A stretch of DNA of 64,000 bases. Source: Eshraghiella sp964441705 (GTDB lineage: Bacteria > Bacillota > Clostridia > Lachnospirales > Lachnospiraceae). The translations under genes and the position numbers were made by a program. The notes beneath the pieces were generated by a model. It ran no database searches and had not been told where the DNA came from. It was given only the letters and a program-made list of their open reading frames with translations. The number at the start of each line of letters is the position of its first letter. Position 1 is the first letter of the stretch. The stretch is from positions 8,008 to 72,007 of the forward strand of contig CAYTWF010000005.1 of assembly GCA_964441705.1 (NCBI GenBank), read 5' to 3'. Shown in pieces: positions 29,158-35,665 of the stretch.

Positions 29158-30357
29158 ATGAAGAAACCACATATTGAATATTCCAGTGAGCCTGTGATTG
29201 CACCTCAGGAGGGCTGTGCATGGGCGGATACAATGGTGCTGAATCCGGCTCTCGTGTTGGATGAGCATGACAAAAATACCATTCACATGCTGTTTCGTGC
29301 AACGGGTCCCTGGCATAGAGGAAACCTTAAGGGCTTGTCGGACCCATATCCTATATTTTTGGGATATGCTAAGAGCACAGATGGTGGAAGAAGCTTTATT
29401 CCGGATTTTTCCAGACCGGCGCTGGCACCTGCTCTTGCGTATGATGAGGCCGGCATATACATTACAGATATAAAGGGAAAACGTGTTATTAATTATGCTA
29501 ATGGCTGTGTAGAAGACCCGAGACTTTTTAAGGTGGAGGGCAGGCAGTATCTAACGGTTGCGTGTCGTCTTTTTCCTCCTGGAGCATACTGGGAGGGAGA
29601 CAGGCGAAAGGATAATCTTCCTGACTGGGCACAGCGTGAGGATAATCCTATAGGAAGACTGGCAGTTAGAAATGATACGGTTACAGTTCTGTATGAGGTG
29701 GACATGGAGCGGCTGACAGCTGGTGAGTACGAGAGTGCGTTTGGTTATGTTGGTCCATTGACAGATGGCAATATTACAGATGACAGGGACGCATTTCTTT
29801 TTCCACGAAGAATGCAGATTCATGGTAAAAAACAGTATGTTATGCTTCATCGTCCTGAAAATCCTTCCAGATATCCTGAGGGGAGGGGGATTACTACTCC
29901 ATCCATAATGATATCTGCGGCGGAGAGGCTTGAGGACTTTGCCCTTGGCGGGGCGGAGAGGCTTGTGCTTGCAACCAGTGAGTTTGACTGGGAGCAGGAG
30001 CGTATTGGAGCCAGCTTTCCTCCAATTGATATTGGAAATGGGGAGTGGCTTGTGTCATACCATGGCAAGCAGATGCCTGATTATGGGTACACTCAGTCAT
30101 TTATGATATTAAAGGAAACTGCAGATGGTTTTCCTGTCATTGAGCACCGACTGTCGGAAAGGCTTATATATGCACAGCAAAAATGGGAGCTTCCGGACAA
30201 ATTTCCGTGTCCGTGTATATTTACGACAGGTGGCGTAGTTATTGATGACGAATTGATTATGGGATATGGTGCGGCAGACCAAAAGGTCGGAATTGCAAGA
30301 ACGAACTTGCAGGAATTGATTAAATATGTCAAGAGGATGCCAAGGGGACGGTTCTGA
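29158..30357 (+). CDS. Third GH130 phosphorylase-like protein, 3' end formed by a REP
   Basis: 399 residues. GH130 blocks include N-P-A-L-V-L near the N-terminus, E-D-P-R-L (Asp as likely proton donor), D-A-F-L-F-P-R-R, and P-P-I-D plus S-Y-H-G near residues 285-305. It differs clearly from the other two copies and I cannot assign a subfamily; phosphorolysis or hydrolysis of another mannoside is possible. The ATG follows the previous stop by one base with no ribosome site, so it depends on translational coupling with the GH1-ManA gene. The last six codons and the stop lie in the REP that starts at 30339, so the original C-terminus may have been altered. Confidence 0.78.
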   Translation: MKKPHIEYSSEPVIAPQEGCAWADTMVLNPALVLDEHDKNTIHMLFRATGPWHRGNLKGLSDPYPIFLGYAKSTDGGRSFIPDFSRPALAPALAYDEAGIYITDIKGKRVINYANGCVEDPRLFKVEGRQYLTVACRLFPPGAYWEGDRRKDNLPDWAQREDNPIGRLAVRNDTVTVLYEVDMERLTAGEYESAFGYVGPLTDGNITDDRDAFLFPRRMQIHGKKQYVMLHRPENPSRYPEGRGITTPSIMISAAERLEDFALGGAERLVLATSEFDWEQERIGASFPPIDIGNGEWLVSYHGKQMPDYGYTQSFMILKETADGFPVIEHRLSERLIYAQQKWELPDKFPCPCIFTTGGVVIDDELIMGYGAADQKVGIARTNLQELIKYVKRMPRGRF

Positions 30358-30485
30358 TGGTATAGTTTTGTGCCAGGGGGACGGTTCTGTTGGTATAAGA
30401 AGCGCAAAGTGCTTATAACACACTTTGCGCTTCTTCTTATTTTTACTGGCACAAAACTATACCATCAGAACCGTCCCCTTGGCAC
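30339..30485. repeat. REP cluster: 38-bp perfect inverted repeat plus a third copy
   Basis: Arms at 30339-30376 and 30447-30484 are exact reverse complements over 38 bases (core GGGGACGGTTCTGATGGTAT). A further partial copy starts at 30372. A terminator hairpin lies between the arms. The same core occurs at 35479-35582, 60330-60401, 61299-61326 and 63969-64000. The cluster lies directly upstream of the REP-associated transposase gene. Confidence 0.9.
30397..30440 (+). terminator. Terminator of the mannan operon, nested in the REP cluster
   Basis: A perfect 15-bp stem (AAGAAGCGCAAAGTG with CACTTTGCGCTTCTT) and a 9-base loop, followed by CTTATTTTT. It closes the operon that ends with the third GH130 gene and insulates the transposase gene. 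Confidence 0.8.
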
Positions 30486-30614
30486 AATTTTACCGTTCCC
30501 TATAAAAATACTAGACAATTTAATCAATATTATTTATAATTTTATTATATCTATATTTTCTTGATAGGATTCTTTTGTAACTTATTCTTCTGTATTTTCT
30601 GCGAGGTGATAATC

Positions 30615-31376
30615 ATGCCAAGAACTGCACGAAAAATTAGCTGTACAAATATTTATCATATAATGATACGTGGGATTAATCGTCAACAAATATTTGAAGA
30701 CGAAAATGACTGCCAAAAATTTCTTTCAATTTTGTTTAAGTGTAAGCAAATAAGCAAATTCAATCTTTTTGCCTATGCGTTAATGGGCAATCACGTTCAT
30801 CTCTTGCTGGAGGCTGCTGGTGAGCCAATTGACCTGGTGATGAAACGTATTAATGGTCGTTATGCATACTGCTATAACAAAAGATACGAGAGAACCGGAC
30901 ATCTTTTTCAGGATCGTTATCGTAGTGAGCCAGTAGAAAATGAATTGTATTTTATCACTGTCCTGCGGTATATCCATCAAAATCCTGTTAAAGCAGGATT
31001 TTGCCGACATCCCAATGAATATGCCTGGAGTAGTTATAAAGATTATTTCTATCGGAAAAAATCTTTGACCGATACCGGCAAAGCGTTTGTTATTGTCAAT
31101 AATCATCAATTGCTTATTAATTATCTCAATACACCTGTTGATTCTGAATGTATGGATTTTTCTGACAATCAGTTTGTTAATCTTCCTGACAATCACGCCA
31201 AAATAATTATTAAAGAGGTATCCAATTGCAGAAATGTCACTGAATTTCAGTGCCTATCCAAAAAGCTTCGAAATGAATGCATTAAGGAAATGAAGAAGCG
31301 TGGACTTTCTATACGACAAATAAGTCGTCTGTGTGGAATTAGCAGAGTAACAATCTCAAAAATTCTTGCTACCTGA
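30615..31376 (+). CDS. REP-associated tyrosine transposase (RAYT, Y1_Tnp)
   Basis: 253 residues from the ATG at 30615, preceded by GAGGTGATAATC; an open frame from 30561 lacks a ribosome site. The HUH motif reads N-H-V-H-L-L-L-E (about residues 58-65) and the likely catalytic Tyr lies in Y-I-H-Q-N-P (about 120-125). These are the marks of single-strand transposases of the IS200/RAYT group. A C-terminal helix-turn-helix (I-R-Q-I-S-R-L-C-G-I-S-R) probably helps DNA binding. Codon use is less biased than in neighbours. It is flanked on its 5' side by REP palindromes that recur in this window, which it probably processes or has spread. Confidence 0.88.
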   Translation: MPRTARKISCTNIYHIMIRGINRQQIFEDENDCQKFLSILFKCKQISKFNLFAYALMGNHVHLLLEAAGEPIDLVMKRINGRYAYCYNKRYERTGHLFQDRYRSEPVENELYFITVLRYIHQNPVKAGFCRHPNEYAWSSYKDYFYRKKSLTDTGKAFVIVNNHQLLINYLNTPVDSECMDFSDNQFVNLPDNHAKIIIKEVSNCRNVTEFQCLSKKLRNECIKEMKKRGLSIRQISRLCGISRVTISKILAT

Positions 31377-31470
31377 TGGACGATTCGGATTTTCTTTGTT
31401 ATGAATCCTATAAAGCATGACGTACTTTGTTTGCCTTTTGACATGTCTTTGAAGTAAGCCCAATAATTTC

Positions 31471-32022
31471 TTAAAAAAGGGATGCTCCAATTTTTTGCAG
31501 CTTCTTTTGCACCTTGGTATCATTCTCAACCTTGGATATTGTTGTACATCCATGAATAATTATATTCTTTTTAATAATAAGTCCCATTGCCTTTAATGAC
31601 TTACTGGTGCTTCTGATGTATCTGGAGAAAATAAAAGGAATAGGAACCCCATAGGTCCAAAGCATCACAAGCTTTCTTTGGCTAAATCTTGGCTTATGTT
31701 TTTCGTCGGTCAGTGGATAGCATCTGTCCAAAAAGGTTTTTGTATAGCCATTAACCTGGTTAATGTATACCGGTGAATTGATTATAACCAAATCAGCAGT
31801 TTTTATCTGCTCAAATATTTCTGTAAAATCATCTTTTAATACGCAGCAGCCGCCATTTTCAATACATTTGCGACATCCAAGGCAATTGTGAATATTGAGT
31901 TTGCTAAGCTCATATTTGACGCATTCAGCGCCTTTTTTTTCTGCAGAAGAGAGAAGTGTGTCCAATGCAAAGGAACCATTACCTTTTGTATGAGGACTTC
32001 CTAAAATTGCAACTATTTTCAT
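31471..32022 (-). CDS. Flavodoxin-like NAD(P)H oxidoreductase
   Basis: 183 residues. A flavodoxin fold of the NADPH-dependent FMN reductase family, with the N-terminal FMN phosphate loop G-S-P-H-T-K-G-N-G and the motif G-C-R-K-C-I-x-x-G-x-C that follows the second strand in iron-sulfur flavoprotein-like reductases. The conserved N-S-P-V-Y segment follows. It is divergent from a TetR regulator that probably represses it, as is common for quinone or nitro-compound reductases. Confidence 0.85.
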   Translation of the reverse strand: MKIVAILGSPHTKGNGSFALDTLLSSAEKKGAECVKYELSKLNIHNCLGCRKCIENGGCCVLKDDFTEIFEQIKTADLVIINSPVYINQVNGYTKTFLDRCYPLTDEKHKPRFSQRKLVMLWTYGVPIPFIFSRYIRSTSKSLKAMGLIIKKNIIIHGCTTISKVENDTKVQKKLQKIGASLF

Positions 32023-32046
32023 CTATTTGTCTCCTTAAACTAATTG

Positions 32047-32132
32047 AAAATCCAACAGTGTGTTGTATAATGTAATTATAACTAAAGTAAAATTTAGTTC
32101 AACCGACGATATGATGCTAAGTGTTGGATTTT
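32047..32132. promoter_or_regulatory. TetR-type divergent operator region
   Basis: Between the reductase and TetR genes lie three symmetric elements: AACTAAA-N6-TTTAGTT at 32080-32099, CAACA-N3-TGTTG at 32053-32065, and a wide inverted pair AAAATCCAACA (32047-32057) / TGTTGGATTTT (32122-32132). The central palindrome is the best operator candidate. Confidence 0.6.
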
Positions 32133-32144
32133 GAAGGAGGCTGC

Positions 32145-32708
32145 ATGGCTAAATATAAGAACGTAACAACGAATACAAGGCAGAATATTATAGATGCTTT
32201 TTGGATGCTTTACTGCGAGAAAAGAATTGATAAAATAACAGTGGCAGATATTACCTTGAAGGCGGGGTATAACAGGAGTACCTTTTATGAGTATTTTGCA
32301 GATGTATATGATGTGCTGGACCAGCTTGAACAATCTCTTCTGCCGAACATCGAGGAATTGCCGCCATTAAAACCGTCTTCTGAGCTTGATGTACAGCCTA
32401 TTGACATGTTTATTAAGCTTTATTCCAACAGTAGAAAATATTATGTGGTTCTGTTAGGCGAAAAAGGAGACCCTGCTTTTGCGGGGAAAATAAAGAATGG
32501 CATAAAGGAAAAGCTGAAAGAGCAGCTTGAAGAAAGCGGTGAGCAAAACATAGAGCTTGATTATCGACTGGAGTATTTTCTTTCAGCGATAATTGGAATT
32601 CTAACATACTGGTTTAAGAATGATGAAAATATTTCTAAGGAAAAGCTGTTGCAGCTGATATATGATATGAATCAGTCAAGTATTCAGATGCAGCACCTGT
32701 CTACCTGA
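32145..32708 (+). CDS. TetR/AcrR-family regulator
   Basis: 187 residues from the ATG at 32145, which follows AAGGAGGCTGC. The helix-turn-helix is at about residues 27-50 (I-T-V-A-D-I-T-L-K-A-G-Y-N-R-S-T-F-Y-E-Y-F). It is divergent from the flavodoxin-like reductase and shares a palindrome-rich control region with it. The 3' end overlaps the convergent GGDEF gene by eight bases. Confidence 0.88.
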   Translation: MAKYKNVTTNTRQNIIDAFWMLYCEKRIDKITVADITLKAGYNRSTFYEYFADVYDVLDQLEQSLLPNIEELPPLKPSSELDVQPIDMFIKLYSNSRKYYVVLLGEKGDPAFAGKIKNGIKEKLKEQLEESGEQNIELDYRLEYFLSAIIGILTYWFKNDENISKEKLLQLIYDMNQSSIQMQHLST

Positions 32709-33855
32709 CAAGTGATGTATCTTGATGTCTGGCTTTTTTATGAATATACATCTCATTATCAGCGGCCTCAATCAGCTGGTCTATAGTATATATATCATTG
32801 CTGTCGTATCTGGCATATCCGATACTTAGGGAGAGCTTCAATATGGAATCAGGGCTATTGTTCAATTGTTCAATCTCCTGATTAAGAGCCTGAAGAATAT
32901 TGAGAATCTCATTCTCAGAGCATTCCGCAACAATAGCAAACTCATCTCCGCCGTATCTTGCAGGAAAAGCTTTAAATTGGAAGCACAGCTGCTTGAGAAT
33001 GGCGGCGACTTTAATAAGTACCTGGTCGCCCATTTTATGCCCGTAGGTGTCATTAATGTGCTTAAAATGGTCTATGTCCATAATAATGAGATAAAGGTCT
33101 TTGCTGCCGGAATAGGTGTTGCAGCGGATACCAAGGTAACGGTTAAGCTGACCGCGGTTATTGATATTGGTCAGCGAATCCAGTGATATCTGCTGGTTCT
33201 GAACATTAATGAATATCATTAATATCGAAACTACCATAGTGATTGATACAACCGGAAGTCCGTAGTGCAGAACCTGTATTACAGCTCCGGTAAAAGGCAG
33301 TATAACAAAGCCTGCTAGATGCAGACATTTGGAACGTTCATAGGAAGCAGAACCTCTGGCCCTGTTAAGGGCATGAAAGGTTGGGTATAAAAGATACAGA
33401 AATGAAATAGCAACCTGTATCATATATAAGGGTCCACGATGATATATATTATTCTCATCAACGTATATAATCCACCCATTAAACGGTGTAGTTAAAAGCA
33501 GTATTGTAAAGGCGATAACCGGGATGGCAAAGAATGTCCGCTGTCGGCGAAATAAGCTTTCACTCTCTGTAATTCTGTATTCAGCAAACAGCACCCATAT
33601 ATATGGAAGAAATACGCAGGTAAAAAAATACAGCATATTGCTGCCCATATTCAATGCGTGAGCTCCTGAAAACCCCCGTCCATCAATCAGCCAGGTAAAC
33701 ATGTCTATTATGGTTGAGAAAGCTGCAGTATTAATGAGAAACTGAAACAGCCTGTCATCAAGCATAACAATAGCATTTCGTTTCCTGTTAAAATGGAGCA
33801 TCAGCAGAATTATAATTGCAATTAAATTAATCTCTGTTCGCAGTATTGTGTACAT
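32701..33855 (-). CDS. Membrane-bound diguanylate cyclase (GGDEF)
   Basis: 384 residues from an ATG at 33853-33855 with GGGGAGG before it on the minus strand; the frame continues 37 codons upstream without a site. The first 215 residues hold about seven membrane helices of the 7TM sensor type. A GGDEF domain follows (about 225-375) with an intact R-Y-G-G-D-E-F motif, so c-di-GMP synthesis is likely. No RxxD inhibitory site is seen before the motif. Confidence 0.88.
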   Translation of the reverse strand: MYTILRTEINLIAIIILLMLHFNRKRNAIVMLDDRLFQFLINTAAFSTIIDMFTWLIDGRGFSGAHALNMGSNMLYFFTCVFLPYIWVLFAEYRITESESLFRRQRTFFAIPVIAFTILLLTTPFNGWIIYVDENNIYHRGPLYMIQVAISFLYLLYPTFHALNRARGSASYERSKCLHLAGFVILPFTGAVIQVLHYGLPVVSITMVVSILMIFINVQNQQISLDSLTNINNRGQLNRYLGIRCNTYSGSKDLYLIIMDIDHFKHINDTYGHKMGDQVLIKVAAILKQLCFQFKAFPARYGGDEFAIVAECSENEILNILQALNQEIEQLNNSPDSILKLSLSIGYARYDSNDIYTIDQLIEAADNEMYIHKKARHQDTSLVR

Positions 33856-33977
33856 AAAAAATCCTCCCCGATTCAGTATTAATTGTACTATATGGTAATT
33901 GGACTTGTAATGTAAAAAATAGCATTCACATAATTTGAACGCTACTGCATATAATATAGAATACAAGCGAAACTCTA

Positions 33978-34006
33978 TTGACTTTGGAAAAGTAACTTGT
34001 TATTAT
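33978..34006 (+). promoter_or_regulatory. Promoter of the repeat RNA
   Basis: TTGACT (33978-33983), 17 bases, then TATTAT (34001-34006), overlapping a perfect TATAAT at 34004-34009. Transcription would begin near 34013-34018, about ten bases before the first 32-nt repeat. Confidence 0.75.
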
Positions 34007-34025
34007 AATTATACAAAGAATGATG

Positions 34026-34121
34026 TCGGATGGGAGACATAAAACCCTATCGAGTGGTCGGAATGGAGACCTTAAACCCATTCGAGTGTAGAGATGACTA
34101 CTAAAAACCAGTGGAGGAATG
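34026..34121 (+). repeat. Tandem 32-bp repeats (two full, one degenerate)
   Basis: Unit boundaries chosen at T-C-G-G-A: 34026-34057, 34058-34089, and a divergent 34090-34121 that keeps GATG and AAAACC only. Confidence 0.8.
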
Positions 34122-34148
34122 ACGAGAGTCATTCCTTCATTTTGTTTT
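34115..34148 (+). terminator. Terminator between the repeat RNA and the nuclease gene
   Basis: A perfect 9-bp stem (AGGAATGAC 34115-34123, GTCATTCCT 34128-34136) with a GAGA loop and a following TCATTTTGTTTT. It lies just before the ribosome site GGAGG (34149-34153), so only read-through transcripts carry the downstream gene. Confidence 0.85.
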
Positions 34149-34157
34149 GGAGGATAA

Positions 34158-34760
34158 ATGGTAGAAATGAGTTTTAAGGAACGGGTGAAAAAGGCTGCGA
34201 TTGATGGCGCTAAATTATATAAGGAGAACTTTATTGACTGCGAATATTTGATTTGCTCAAAAGCGTTTCATGAGAAGCAGTATTATGTTGCAAAAGCAGA
34301 TGAAGGTAATTATCTGCATCTGATTGGTGTACATACAGAAATGACTCCGAAAGAATTTTTTGAAAAGTGCTATGAAGGAACACTTACAGAAGAAGATTTT
34401 GATTTTGAGAAAAAGAATCAATCTGAGAAATCAGTCAAAGGTTCTGTGAGACAGAAGATTAAAGTTCTTCCAGATATGTTACAGATGTATGGAAAAGAGT
34501 TAGTTGCACAGGAAAATTTTAAAAAGAATCGCGTAGAATGTGCTTTTGCAACAGCAGATAGTACGCACACACTTGGATATGCAAGTGCAGGTAGACCGAA
34601 ATCATTGCTACAAAAAAATGAACTAGATCAAGATAAATCAGAGAAGGTTGACCTTGTGTTTAAGAAAAAGCGCGGAGCAGAGAAGTTTACCCAATTAGTG
34701 TCTGGAAGAGTTGAAATGATTGAAAGATATAGAAGTCAAATAAATGAAATGTTAGATTGA
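34158..34760 (+). CDS. PBECR4-like nuclease, candidate toxin
   Basis: 200 residues from ATG 34158 (GGAGG four bases upstream); ATG 34167 is an alternative. Residues about 20-100 resemble the PBECR4 domain (phage Barnase-EndoU-ColicinE5/D-RelE-like nuclease): a Y-L-I-C-S strand, then N-Y-L-H-L-I-G-V and a K-E-F-F-E-K-C...G-T-L-T-E-E-D-F-D-F pattern. The C-terminal half contains a conserved-looking Y-A-S-A-G-R-P-K-S-L-L segment and many Lys. The family assignment rests on memory of that domain. The gene sits behind a promoter, tandem structured repeats and a terminator, as toxins of type III systems do, but it is not similar to ToxN as I remember it. RNase activity is inferred. Confidence 0.65.
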   Translation: MVEMSFKERVKKAAIDGAKLYKENFIDCEYLICSKAFHEKQYYVAKADEGNYLHLIGVHTEMTPKEFFEKCYEGTLTEEDFDFEKKNQSEKSVKGSVRQKIKVLPDMLQMYGKELVAQENFKKNRVECAFATADSTHTLGYASAGRPKSLLQKNELDQDKSEKVDLVFKKKRGAEKFTQLVSGRVEMIERYRSQINEMLD

Positions 34761-34801
34761 AATAGAATTTGCTAAGTTAAATTCAAGGTAATTTAAAAAA
34801 A

Positions 34802-34844
34802 TTAGCACTCACCTATTGACAGTGCTAACAATATGTGTTATAAC
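34802..34844 (+). promoter_or_regulatory. CIRCE operator with hsp20 promoter
   Basis: TTAGCACTC-N9-CAGTGCTAA at 34802-34828 matches the CIRCE operator (one mismatch in the right arm), the binding site of HrcA. It overlaps the minus 35 box TTGACA (34816-34821); the minus 10 box TATAAC (34839-34844) follows after 17 bases. The hsp20 gene starts about 95 bases downstream. Confidence 0.9.
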
Positions 34845-34939
34845 ACAATTAGAACAAAGGAAAGGAAATCAATCCTTCCTTTAGTTTCCAAATATAAGAG
34901 CAGTATCAATATTTTTTATTTAGAATGGAGGAATGACTT

Positions 34940-35401
34940 ATGTTGATGCCTAGTATTTTTGGAGAAAATTTATTTGATGACTGGATGGATTTTCCATTCG
35001 GAAGAGATTTTGACAAGGAGTTCTTCGGCAAGAGCAATCCGCTCTACGGTAAGAATGCTGCCAATATTATGAAGACAGATGTCAGGGATGTAGACAACGG
35101 ATATGAGATTGACGTTGACCTCCCTGGATTTAAGAAGGACGAAGTCAAGGTATCCCTTGAGAATGGCTATCTTACCATTCAGGCTGCTAAGGGACTTGAC
35201 AAGGACTCTCAGGATAAGAAAGGCAAGTACATCCGTAAGGAACGTTACAGCGGACAGTGCTCACGAAGCTATTACGTTGGAGAGCAGTATCGCAATGAAG
35301 ATATTAAAGCACGTTTTGAGGACGGCATACTGAAGCTGGCTATACCAAAACGTGACCAGCAGGAGCTTCAGGGCGATAAGTACATTGCAATTGAAGGATA
35401 A
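34940..35401 (+). CDS. Hsp20-family small heat-shock protein
   Basis: 153 residues. An alpha-crystallin domain spans about residues 43-135, with D-V-D-L-P-G-F-K-K-D-E-V and the late F-E-D-G-I-L-K-L-A-I-P-K motif. Small heat-shock proteins hold unfolding proteins for refolding by DnaK. A CIRCE element upstream puts it under HrcA. Ribosome site ATGGAGG. A terminator follows. Confidence 0.95.
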   Translation: MLMPSIFGENLFDDWMDFPFGRDFDKEFFGKSNPLYGKNAANIMKTDVRDVDNGYEIDVDLPGFKKDEVKVSLENGYLTIQAAKGLDKDSQDKKGKYIRKERYSGQCSRSYYVGEQYRNEDIKARFEDGILKLAIPKRDQQELQGDKYIAIEG

Positions 35402-35421
35402 TTGAATACGACCTCTGAATC

Positions 35422-35466
35422 GAACCCTGTGGCATTGTGTAGGCTGTGCTGCGGGGTTCTTTTTTT
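35422..35466 (+). terminator. hsp20 terminator
   Basis: GAACCCTG (35422-35429) pairs with CGGGGTTC (35452-35459), followed by a run of seven Ts. Confidence 0.8.
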
Positions 35467-35478
35467 AGCGGGTATCCA

Positions 35479-35582
35479 GCCAGGGGGACGGTTCTGGTGG
35501 TATAGTTTTGTGCCTTGTAAGTTTAGCTATTGGAACCGTCCCCCTGGCACAAAACTATACCATCAGAACTGTCCCCCCTGGC
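35479..35582. repeat. REP cluster with three copies
   Basis: One copy on the plus strand (35479-35514) and two on the minus strand (about 35531-35548 and 35546-35582) share the GGGGGACGGTTCTG core of the cluster at 30339. The outer copies can fold into a long imperfect hairpin. The region between hsp20 and the kinase gene holds nothing else apparent. Confidence 0.88.
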
Positions 35583-35665
35583 TCTTGCAAAATACTGTGA
35601 ACAGGCATAAAATATACGTAGATGATACATTGCTTTTAAAGTTTATATTGTGGAAGGTGTATAAA

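Larger units (their letters stand above)
34014..34148 (+). ncRNA. Candidate type III antitoxin RNA with tandem 32-nt repeats
   Basis: Two adjacent 32-base units at 34026-34057 and 34058-34089 are identical at 25 positions. A third, degenerate unit follows in register at 34090-34121 and runs into the terminator. Each full unit can fold a 6-bp hairpin (units A: GATGGG with CCTATC; B: GAATGG with CCATTC) around a conserved AGAC...AAAC loop, and ends in CGAGTG. Two of the seven differences on each side of the stem compensate one another. A promoter precedes and a terminator follows, then a nuclease-like gene. This order is the layout of type III toxin-antitoxin loci. The exact 5' end is inferred. 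Confidence 0.65.

Noticed and set aside
34026..34121. CRISPR mini-array or riboswitch as explanation of the 32-nt repeats
   Set aside because: The repeats are directly adjacent without spacers, there are no cas genes, and no known riboswitch core was recognised.
35402..35665. N-terminal extension of the hybrid kinase through the REP cluster
   Set aside because: The frame is open by chance across the hsp20 terminator and REP copies; there is no ribosome site and the true domain starts at 35666.
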